From: JACMOY01 sp046590855 | GTDB taxonomy: Bacteria > Actinomycetota > Actinomycetes > Actinomycetales > Angustibacteraceae | Reading direction: 5' to 3' | Assembly: GCA_046590855.1 (NCBI GenBank) | Contig: JBKJTJ010000392.1 | Location: 1 to 6,275, forward strand | Length of the DNA stretch: 6,275 bases | Shown: one piece after another, positions 1 through 4,210 of the stretch | How the letters are laid out: the number at the start of each line of letters is the position of its first letter | How positions within the stretch are numbered: the stretch's first letter is position 1 | Notes under the pieces: model-generated | The model's input: the letters and a program-made list of their open reading frames with translations, nothing else | Databases searched by the model: none | Told to the model about the DNA's origin: nothing | Made by a program: the position numbers and the translations under genes

Positions 1-1
1 G

Positions 2-568
2 GTCATGGTGCGGGCCTACGAGCAGCTCAGCGACGCTTGCGACTACCCGCTGCACCTCGGCGTCACCGAGGCTGGCCCGGCGTTCCAGGGCACCATCAAG
101 TCCGCCGTCGCCTTCGGGTCCCTGCTCAGCCGCGGCATCGGCGACACCATCCGCGTCTCCCTTTCCGCGCCGCCGGCAGAAGAGGTCAAGGTCGGCATCA
201 AGATCCTCGAGTCGCTGAACCTGCGCCCGCGCAAGCTCGAGATCGTCTCCTGCCCCTCCTGCGGGCGCGCCCAGGTCGACGTCTACAAGCTGGCCGAGGA
301 GGTCACGGCCGGGCTCGAGGGCATGACCGTGCCGCTGCGGGTGGCGGTCATGGGCTGTGTCGTGAACGGACCCGGTGAGGCTCGCGAGGCCGACCTCGGT
401 GTGGCGTCCGGCAACGGCAAGGGCCAGATCTTCGTGCGGGGAGAGGTCATCAAGACCGTGCCCGAGTCGCAGATCGTCGAGACCCTGATCGAGGAGGCGC
501 TGCGCATCGCCGAGACGATGGAGGACGAGGGCGTCACCTCCGGTGCGCCGTCCGTCAGCGTCAGCTAG
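2..568 (+). CDS. ispG: 4-hydroxy-3-methylbut-2-enyl diphosphate synthase (IspG/GcpE), C-terminal part
   Basis: The reading frame is open from the left edge, so the 5' end lies outside the window; about 188 codons are visible, ending in TAG at 566-568. IspG is a cytosolic [4Fe-4S] enzyme of the non-mevalonate (MEP) isoprenoid pathway that converts methylerythritol cyclodiphosphate to HMBPP. The visible part covers the end of the TIM barrel (HLGVTEAGPAFQGTIKSA, SLLSRGIGDTIRVSLS) and the whole cluster-binding domain. Numbering from the ATG at 5, the cluster ligands are Cys83 and Cys86 in CPSCGR and Cys118 in GCVVNGPGE, with Glu125 of the same motif as the expected fourth ligand. The 32-residue spacing between the second and third Cys matches the bacterial form without the large insertion, as in E. 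coli. All ligands are intact. The next gene follows after 35 bp on the same strand, so co-transcription is likely. Confidence 0.97.
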   Translation, partial: VMVRAYEQLSDACDYPLHLGVTEAGPAFQGTIKSAVAFGSLLSRGIGDTIRVSLSAPPAEEVKVGIKILESLNLRPRKLEIVSCPSCGRAQVDVYKLAEEVTAGLEGMTVPLRVAVMGCVVNGPGEAREADLGVASGNGKGQIFVRGEVIKTVPESQIVETLIEEALRIAETMEDEGVTSGAPSVSVS

Positions 569-591
569 CGACGGCGCCCGCGCGCCCGTGG

Positions 592-597
592 CACGCT
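592..597 (+). promoter_or_regulatory. Possible -10 element for leaderless expression of the GNAT gene
   Basis: CACGCT lies exactly 6 nt before the GTG at 604, the position a -10 hexamer would take if transcription started on the start codon. It matches the actinobacterial TANNNT pattern only at the A and the last T. No Shine-Dalgarno sequence precedes this start. The same eight bases, GGCACGCT, sit at the same distance from the ATG of the convergent DUF559 gene. This is inference from spacing and resemblance; no -35 box is evident. Confidence 0.35.
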
Positions 598-603
598 GAT
601 CCC

Positions 604-1455
604 GTGCTGCGCACCGCCACCGCCCTGCGGACCCTTGAGCGGCGTGACCGCGAGGCCGTCCTGGCGATCTGCGCGAGCGATCCGGTCGCCTCCGTGATGC
701 TGGCTGAGCGGGTGCAGCGTGCCGGTAGCGAGCCGCTGCGGCTCGGTGGTGAGATCTGGGGCTTCTACGAGCACGGCGCCCTGACCGCCCTGTGCTGGGC
801 GGGGGCCAACCTGGTGCCGGTCGGCGTCAGCTCACCGGCGGCGCTGGACGCCTTCGCCAGCCGCGCGAGGCGCACCGGCGGTGCCTACTCCTCGCTCTTC
901 GGGCCCGCGCCGGCGGTGCTGGGGCTGTGGGAGCGGCTGGAGGCCAGCGGCTGGCGCGCGCGGCAGGTGCGCCCGAGCCAACCGCTGTTCGCGATCGACC
1001 ACGTCCCGACGCTCGCCCCGGACCCGCAGGTGAGGCGCGCCACCCCCGACGACATCGGCGTCGTCCTGCCCGCCTCGATCGCGATGTTCACCGAGGAGGT
1101 CGGGTACTCGCCGGTCGGCGGTGACGGCGGGGCGTCCTACCGCCGTCGGGTCGCCGAGCTGCTGCGCGAGGGCCGCACGTTCGTCCGGCACGGGGCCGAC
1201 GGTGAGGTCGTCTTCAAGGCCGACCTCGGGTCCGTGAGCACCGCGGTGGCCCAGGTGCACGGCGTCTGGGTCGACCCACGGTTCCGCGGCCGTGGCATCG
1301 CCGCCCCGGCCATGGCCGCGGTCGTCGCCGGGGCCCTGCGCGACCTGGCGCCCGTGGTGTCGCTGTACGTCAACGACTACAACACCCGGGCGCTCGCGGC
1401 CTACCGCAGAGTCGGCTTCGAGCAGGTCGGCACCTTCGCCACCGTCCTCTTCTGA
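604..1455 (+). CDS. DUF4081-type GNAT family N-acetyltransferase
   Basis: A 283-residue predicted cytosolic protein with no signal peptide or membrane segment. Residues from about 8 to 125 resemble the N-terminal DUF4081 domain of actinobacterial acetyltransferases (SVMLAERVQRAG, WGFYEHGALTALCWAGANLVPV). Residues from about 140 to 283 form a GNAT fold. Motif A is clear at residues 218-234 (VHGVWVDPRFRGRGIAA, with the RxxGxA-type acetyl-CoA pyrophosphate loop), followed by a typical motif B near YVNDYNTRALAAYRRVGFEQVGTF. The substrate is unknown. A homologue directly after ispG is, from memory, common in actinobacteria (Rv2867c next to gcpE Rv2868c in M. tuberculosis). The GTG start at 604 is preferred because it gives a full N-terminal domain and leaves 35 bp after ispG. 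No ribosome-binding site is visible there, so leaderless or coupled translation is likely. The family call is firm and the function is open. Confidence 0.9.
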   Translation: MLRTATALRTLERRDREAVLAICASDPVASVMLAERVQRAGSEPLRLGGEIWGFYEHGALTALCWAGANLVPVGVSSPAALDAFASRARRTGGAYSSLFGPAPAVLGLWERLEASGWRARQVRPSQPLFAIDHVPTLAPDPQVRRATPDDIGVVLPASIAMFTEEVGYSPVGGDGGASYRRRVAELLREGRTFVRHGADGEVVFKADLGSVSTAVAQVHGVWVDPRFRGRGIAAPAMAAVVAGALRDLAPVVSLYVNDYNTRALAAYRRVGFEQVGTFATVLF

Positions 1456-1461
1456 CCCGCC

Positions 1462-1479
1462 CCGCCACACCGACATGCG
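1462..1479 (+). repeat. Repeat R1 of the DUF559-associated motif
   Basis: CCGCCACACCGACATGCG, 7 bp after the stop of the GNAT gene and downstream of the DUF559 stop. It matches R3 (2465-2482), in the same orientation, at 17 of 18 positions. It also matches R2 (1535-1551), in inverted orientation, at 15 of 17. Confidence 0.75.
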
Positions 1480-1493
1480 CTACTCGTCTGAGA

Positions 1494-1509
1494 CCGCACG
1501 GCTGTGCGG
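1494..1509. terminator. Small hairpin between convergent genes, possible bidirectional terminator
   Basis: CCGCAC (1494-1499), a four-base loop GGCT and GTGCGG (1504-1509) form a perfect six-pair GC-rich stem. It sits between the converging GNAT and DUF559 genes, where a terminator is expected in both directions. Neither strand has a U-run after the stem, so it would have to act as a tail-less actinobacterial hairpin. It also lies inside the loop of the larger R1/R2 inverted repeat. Confidence 0.4.
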
Positions 1510-1512
1510 GAG

Positions 1513-2409
1513 TCAGGCCGTCAACGCCCGTCGTGCATGTTGCTGTGGCGGCCAGGGCGCACCAGCAGCGCGGGCGAGCACGTCGGTGACCCAGTCCGGG
1601 TCGTGCATCACGTGCTCCCAGGCGAACCGCAGCACCCGCCAGCCCAGCAGCACCAGCTCGTCGTAGCGTCGGCAGTCGCGGGCCAGCGCCTCGCGGTGAC
1701 CATGGAAGGTGAACGAGTCCGCCTCGAGCACCAGCCGTCGGCCGACGTCGGCCAGGTCGACCCGGGCGAAGAAGTCCTCGTGAGCGATGGCTACCTGGGG
1801 CCGGACGTCCAGGCCGGCATCGAGCGCGAGCCCGCGCAACACCGACTCGAAGGGGTTGGCCGCTCGGCCGTCTGCCGCGGACGCGACCCGGCGAGCCCTG
1901 ACGGCCCCGGGCCCTCGCAGCAGCCCCGCGTGATGGCGCAGGTCGGCAGCGTCGACGAGCCGGTCGCGCAAGGCCGAGTCCGCTACCGCCAGGCCCTCGC
2001 CGAACGGCAGCGTCCTGGCGCAGTCGAGAACGGTGCGCCGTGGTTCGGTCACGTGGTCGCCGGCGTCAGCGGGTGGGACGTCGGACCAGTGGACCTGGAT
2101 CCCTCGCGAAGCGACCCGCGAGCGGGTGCGGCTCACGGTGACCTGGGGTCGCTGTGGGGCCCGCGCCACCGCGATGCCCCAGTGCAGCGCGGCGCTGGTG
2201 TGGGACGCGAGGCCCTGGACCCGGACCGCCGACCGGCGTGGGTCGACAGCAGTCGGCAGGGCGTAGCGACCACGGGCCACCACCAGGACGAGGCCGGCAG
2301 CGACCGCACCCCGCAGCGAGGACCTGCTGCAGCCGTGACGGAGCAGCTGGGCGTGGCCGGCGGCACCGCCCAGCAGGGCCAGCACCTCGACGGCGTCGGT
2401 ACGTCGCAT
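1513..2409 (-). CDS. AbiEi-like winged-helix plus DUF559 (Vsr-like endonuclease domain) protein
   Basis: A 298-residue protein on the minus strand, ATG at 2409-2407 and TGA at 1515-1513. Residues 1-55 look like the winged-helix domain at the front of AbiEi-type antitoxins (LLGGAAGHAQLLRHGCSRSSLRGAVAAGLVLVVARGRYALP). The middle (about 66-150) has the usual connecting region (HTSAALHWGIAVAR, PRRTVLDCARTLP). Residues 185-282 are a DUF559 domain of the PD-(D/E)XK/Vsr-like nuclease group. Candidate catalytic residues are intact: Glu188, Asp218 (VDLAD), Glu229 and Asp231 (LEADS), His236, Asp245 and the GWRVLRF strand. The frame is open further upstream, but that part is low-complexity Arg/Gly/Pro sequence, so the ATG giving the domain-complete protein is chosen. 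No Shine-Dalgarno is visible. No AbiEii-like nucleotidyltransferase toxin or methylase gene lies beside it. Such orphans are common in actinobacteria and their role is unknown. The protein resembles an active nuclease more than an antitoxin. Confidence 0.88.
   Translation of the reverse strand: MRRTDAVEVLALLGGAAGHAQLLRHGCSRSSLRGAVAAGLVLVVARGRYALPTAVDPRRSAVRVQGLASHTSAALHWGIAVARAPQRPQVTVSRTRSRVASRGIQVHWSDVPPADAGDHVTEPRRTVLDCARTLPFGEGLAVADSALRDRLVDAADLRHHAGLLRGPGAVRARRVASAADGRAANPFESVLRGLALDAGLDVRPQVAIAHEDFFARVDLADVGRRLVLEADSFTFHGHREALARDCRRYDELVLLGWRVLRFAWEHVMHDPDWVTDVLARAAGAPWPPQQHARRALTA
1535..1551 (-). repeat. Repeat R2, inverted copy inside the 3' end of the DUF559 gene
   Basis: The plus strand reads GCATGTTGCTGTGGCGG, the reverse complement of the R1/R3 motif with two mismatches to R1 over 17 bases and one to R3. 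It encodes residues 287-291 (PPQQH) and the start of the next codon near the end of the DUF559 protein. With R1 it makes an inverted repeat spanning 1462-1551. Confidence 0.65.
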
Positions 2410-2415
2410 CGGTCG

Positions 2416-2421
2416 AGCGTG
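2416..2421 (-). promoter_or_regulatory. Possible -10 element for leaderless expression of the DUF559 gene
   Basis: On the minus strand CACGCT (2421 to 2416) lies exactly 6 nt before the ATG at 2409. The sequence and spacing equal those before the GNAT gene at 604. The absence of any purine-rich ribosome-binding site fits a leaderless message. This is inferred; no -35 box is recognised. Confidence 0.35.
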
Positions 2422-2464
2422 CCGCGGCGGGCGTCGTCCGCGCTGGCGCCGTCCACAGGCCCGC

Positions 2465-2482
2465 CCGCCACACCAACATGCG
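2465..2482 (+). repeat. Repeat R3 of the DUF559-associated motif
   Basis: CCGCCACACCAACATGCG, 56 bp upstream of the DUF559 start codon. It matches R1 (1462-1479) at 17 of 18 positions in the same orientation. The similarity extends a few bases to the left into a CCCGCC run if one gap is allowed. R1 and R3 therefore bracket the whole DUF559 gene as direct repeats about 1 kb apart. Confidence 0.75.
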
Positions 2483-2485
2483 GTT

Positions 2486-2500
2486 CCCGACCCGGTCGGG
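2486..2500. other. GC-rich hairpin next to repeat R3
   Basis: CCCGAC (2486-2491), loop CCG, GTCGGG (2495-2500): a perfect six-pair stem 3 bp from R3. On the minus strand it falls after the VOC-like remnant and before the DUF559 gene, so it could be a terminator of the former or a leader element of the latter. There is no U-run. Stems of this size are frequent by chance in such GC-rich DNA. Confidence 0.25.
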
Positions 2501-2550
2501 GCCGTGCGTGCTCGGAAAGGACCACGACCGACCGAAGGGCCTGTTGGACT

Positions 2551-2578
2551 GGCGGACGGCGGACGGCGGCCGGCGCGG
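2551..2578. repeat. Short 7-bp tandem repeat (GGCGGAC-like)
   Basis: Two exact GGCGGAC units (2551-2564) are followed by the variants GGCGGCC (2565-2571) and GGCGCGG (2572-2578). It is a non-coding microrepeat just beyond the stop of the VOC-like remnant, possibly a slippage product. Confidence 0.4.
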
Positions 2579-2579
2579 G

Positions 2580-2738
2580 TCAGGCCGGGGACGAGGACTC
2601 GACCAGGACACCGTGCGCGCCGCGCACGTACCCCGAGGTCGTGCCCCCGTCGGTGCGGACCGGCTCGACAGCCACGTCGCCGCCGCGGGCCCGCACCTGC
2701 TCGTCCGTGGCGGTGATGATCCCTACGTGGGTGAAGGC
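2580..2738 (-). pseudogene. Remnant of a VOC/glyoxalase-like gene
   Basis: The minus strand from about 2738 down to TGA at 2582-2580 reads AFTHVGIITATDEQ, then VRARGGDVAVEP, TDGGTTSGYVRGAHGVLVE and SSSPA. Nearly every codon in the 46-codon stretch from 2720 ends in G or C, as in real genes here. The pattern (GGDVAVEP, GGTTSGYVRG, HGVLVE) resembles the C-terminal half of a VOC-family protein. The Glu of VLVE sits where the last metal ligand usually lies. The usual 110-130 residues are not present. In frame, a TAG lies about 30 bases upstream of this stretch and there is no ATG; only a GTG at 2696 could start a 38-residue product. An out-of-frame ATG at 2742 would join the frame if one base were lost. 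I read it as a truncated, decayed gene. Alternative: a very short real gene divergent from the RHH gene. Confidence 0.5.
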
Positions 2739-2756
2739 GCATGGTGCGATTCTTTC

Positions 2757-2778
2757 GCTAGTGTGCTAGTAATATAGC
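2757..2778. promoter_or_regulatory. Promoter and probable RHH operator with tandem GCTAGT boxes
   Basis: An AT-rich island in very GC-rich DNA directly before the RHH gene. It has two GCTAGT boxes with an 8-bp period (2757-2762 and 2765-2770). It also has an inverted repeat GCTA-N6-TAGC (2765-2768 and 2775-2778). TAATAT at 2770-2775 matches the actinobacterial -10 pattern TANNNT on the plus strand; the minus strand reads TATATT, so divergent transcription is possible. RHH repressors typically bind short tandem sites over their own promoter, so autoregulation by the adjacent RHH protein is the natural inference. No good -35 box is seen. TAATAT is only 4 bp from the ATG, so the exact transcription start is unsure. 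Confidence 0.6.
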
Positions 2779-2779
2779 C

Positions 2780-2929
2780 ATGGCCGAGCCGACACCCAAG
2801 GTGCAGTTCAACGTGTACCTGCCGCCCGACCTCGTGCGTGCGGTCAAGCACCGGGCCATCGACGAGGGAGTGAGCCTGTCGGCCCTGGTCGAGTCCGTCC
2901 TGCGTCACCACCTGGAGGAGTCGCGATGA
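2780..2929 (+). CDS. Ribbon-helix-helix (CopG/Arc-like) DNA-binding protein, 49 residues
   Basis: A 49-residue protein with the full ribbon-helix-helix plan: beta strand at residues 7-13 (KVQFNVY), helix 1 at 15-29 (PPDLVRAVKHRAIDE), turn at Gly30-Val31-Ser32, and helix 2 at 32-46 (SLSALVESVLRHHLE). Such proteins dimerise and insert the paired strands into the DNA major groove. The ATG at 2780 is fixed by an in-frame stop at 2759-2761, and no Shine-Dalgarno precedes it, so the message may be leaderless. The stop TGA overlaps the ATG of the next gene (ATGA, 2926-2929), which implies translational coupling in an operon. Tandem GCTAGT boxes upstream suggest autorepression. There is almost no sequence after helix 2, so it lacks the C-terminal tail with which RHH antitoxins such as TacA wrap their toxins. 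It could be a pure transcription regulator or a minimal antitoxin-like partner. Confidence 0.88.
   Translation: MAEPTPKVQFNVYLPPDLVRAVKHRAIDEGVSLSALVESVLRHHLEESR
2914..2920 (+). promoter_or_regulatory. Strong Shine-Dalgarno for the VOC-GNAT gene
   Basis: GGAGGAG lies 5 bp before the ATG at 2926, inside the last codons of the RHH gene. It settles the start of the downstream gene and supports reinitiation at the ATGA overlap. Confidence 0.8.
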
Positions 2930-4116
2930 CCACCATCACCCTGCGCCCCGTGCGGTTCACCGATCAGGTCGAGGCGATGACCGCGTTCGCGACCGACCTC
3001 GGGCTCGTGGCACGCGTCGAGAGCGTGGGCGGCGGGTGGGTCGACCTCTTCGCGGGCGGGGGCGGAGGGTTGGCCCTGCACGACGCGGCAACGAGCGACA
3101 CGCGCCAGCCGGCGGGCCGCACCGGACTCTCGTTCGAGTGCGAGGACGCGGACGCGCTGGCGACGCGGGTGCGAGACGCCGGGTACGAGGCGGTCGTGCA
3201 CGACGAGGGGTACGCCCGCGTCGTGAGCCTGATCGCACCGGACGGCACCCTGGTGCTCGCCGACGAGCGACAGACCGACCTGCACGGGTATCTCGAGCAC
3301 GCGACCGCCGAGGCTGACCCGACCGTCCAGGTGGGCGCCCGCGTGGTGACGCCGGACCCGGCCGCGTATCGCGAGTGGCTGGGCGTCCTCGGGCTGGGCG
3401 GCGTCGAGTTGGTCGAGGGGCCGGTGCACGCGATGGCCCTGGGCCCTGACGGGCAGCCACGGCCGGCCGCACTGGTCAGGCTGATCGTGACCCGGTCAGG
3501 CGAGGGGAACGTCCCGGGGGGAGTGCTGATGGACCCGGACGGAGAGCAGGTGCTGGTGCGGCCGGCGGCGTCGCCCGCCAGCACGACCGACGTCCGGATC
3601 GAACGGTTCGACCTGGTGGCGCACGCCGTCCGGGTGCGCGCCCTGCAGACCGCGGCGCTGCGGACGGTGAGTGACGTGACCGGACGCGGTGCTCCGGGCG
3701 ACGACGTCCACTACCCGGCGCACTCGGCGCGGCCAGGATTCGACGCGGTGGCCGCCTGGCGCGGCGACGAGCTCGTCGGGTTCGGCTACGGCCACCGCAA
3801 CGAGTCGCCGTCGTGGTGGGACGACTGGGTGCGGCCGCACCTGACCGCCGTCGGGCGCGGGGACGTCCTCGACTCCTCGTTCGTCGTCGTGCAGCTCGAC
3901 GTGGCCCCGGCCTGGCACCGCAACGGGATCGGGCGGCGGCTGCTGAACGCGCTGCTGGCCGGCCGCCGCGAGCCGCGGGTGCTGCTCACCACCCAGGGTG
4001 GTCCCAACCCGGCCCGCGGCTTCTACCAGCAACTGGGGTTCGTCGAGCTGACGGACGGGCCTCGCTACGCGGACACCCCGTTCGTGGTCCTGGCCCGCCA
4101 GTCGCTGGCGGGGTGA
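2926..4116 (+). CDS. VOC-VOC-GNAT fusion protein (glyoxalase/bleomycin-resistance-like plus acetyltransferase)
   Basis: A 396-residue predicted cytosolic protein with three parts. Residues 1-122 are a VOC domain (TLRPVRFTDQVEAMTAFATDLGL, GLSFECEDADALATRVRDAGY, LIAPDGTLVLADE). Residues 134-215 look like a second, more diverged VOC unit (VQVGARVVTPDPAAYREWLGVLGL, GGVLMDPDGEQVLVRP). Residues 222-396 are a GNAT domain with motif A at 322-337 (VQLDVAPAWHRNGIGR) and a typical end (NPARGFYQQLGFVEL). The His and Glu positions that bind metal in glyoxalase-type VOC enzymes appear to be occupied by other residues, so a non-metal ligand-binding role, as in bleomycin-binding proteins, is more likely than isomerase or dioxygenase activity. 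The GNAT part probably acetylates a small molecule or a macromolecule, substrate unknown. It is translationally coupled to the RHH gene. Inference: a regulated detoxification or resistance unit; a toxin-antitoxin role is a less likely alternative. Confidence 0.85.
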   Translation: MTTITLRPVRFTDQVEAMTAFATDLGLVARVESVGGGWVDLFAGGGGGLALHDAATSDTRQPAGRTGLSFECEDADALATRVRDAGYEAVVHDEGYARVVSLIAPDGTLVLADERQTDLHGYLEHATAEADPTVQVGARVVTPDPAAYREWLGVLGLGGVELVEGPVHAMALGPDGQPRPAALVRLIVTRSGEGNVPGGVLMDPDGEQVLVRPAASPASTTDVRIERFDLVAHAVRVRALQTAALRTVSDVTGRGAPGDDVHYPAHSARPGFDAVAAWRGDELVGFGYGHRNESPSWWDDWVRPHLTAVGRGDVLDSSFVVVQLDVAPAWHRNGIGRRLLNALLAGRREPRVLLTTQGGPNPARGFYQQLGFVELTDGPRYADTPFVVLARQSLAG

Positions 4117-4127
4117 GGCGAGGACGA

Positions 4128-4150
4128 CGGCGGAACTGGGTTGCCCGCCG
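4128..4150. terminator. Weak hairpin after the VOC-GNAT gene
   Basis: CGGCGG (4128-4133) and CCGCCG (4145-4150) can pair around an 11-base loop, 11 bp past the VOC-GNAT stop. There is no U-run and it abuts the candidate proS promoter, so a terminator role is possible but weakly supported. Confidence 0.25.
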
Positions 4151-4154
4151 CCGA

Positions 4155-4160
4155 TACCCT
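4155..4160 (+). promoter_or_regulatory. Candidate -10 element of the proS promoter
   Basis: TACCCT fits the TANNNT pattern of actinobacterial -10 boxes and lies in the 94-bp gap before proS, which would give a leader of about 45 nt. GGAACT stands 17 bp upstream (4132-4137), which is not a housekeeping -35 consensus. The gap suggests that proS has its own promoter and does not depend on the RHH operon. Confidence 0.35.
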
Positions 4161-4199
4161 CGAGTGACGGTGGGCCGAGCCACGGCCGGCCTCGACATC

Positions 4200-4204
4200 G
4201 GGAG
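4200..4204 (+). promoter_or_regulatory. Shine-Dalgarno of proS
   Basis: GGGAG stands 6 bp before the GTG at 4211. It selects this start rather than the next in-frame GTG at 4214, although either is possible. Confidence 0.65.
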
Positions 4205-4210
4205 TCTCTC

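Noticed and set aside
573..586. Hairpin GGCGC-CCGC-GCGCC after ispG as a terminator
   Set aside because: The stem has only five pairs and no U-run, and the gap to the next co-directional gene is 35 bp. Such stems are common by chance at this GC content.
1513..2409. AbiE-type toxin-antitoxin system
   Set aside because: Only the AbiEi-like winged-helix is present, joined to a nuclease-like domain. There is no AbiEii nucleotidyltransferase gene next to it on either side.
2410..2742. N-terminal extension of the DUF559 frame to about 409 residues
   Set aside because: The extra part is rich in Arg, Gly and Pro with no domain. It crosses repeat R3 and the VOC-like remnant, which reads in another frame. 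The ATG at 2409 starts a complete winged-helix domain.
1504..2769. Long open plus-strand frame (421 codons) opposite the DUF559 gene
   Set aside because: Its translation is low-complexity and resembles no family. It mirrors the codon bias of the minus-strand gene, whose AbiEi-like and DUF559 motifs are clear.
2780..4116. Classical RHH-GNAT toxin-antitoxin pair
   Set aside because: The gene order and overlap fit, but the RHH protein lacks a C-terminal neutralising segment and the second protein is more than twice the size of known GNAT toxins. Kept only as an alternative.
4117..4210. T-box or other riboswitch before proS
   Set aside because: The gap is only 94 bp. I found no convincing T-box sequence and no terminator/antiterminator pair, only small GC stems that overlap one another.
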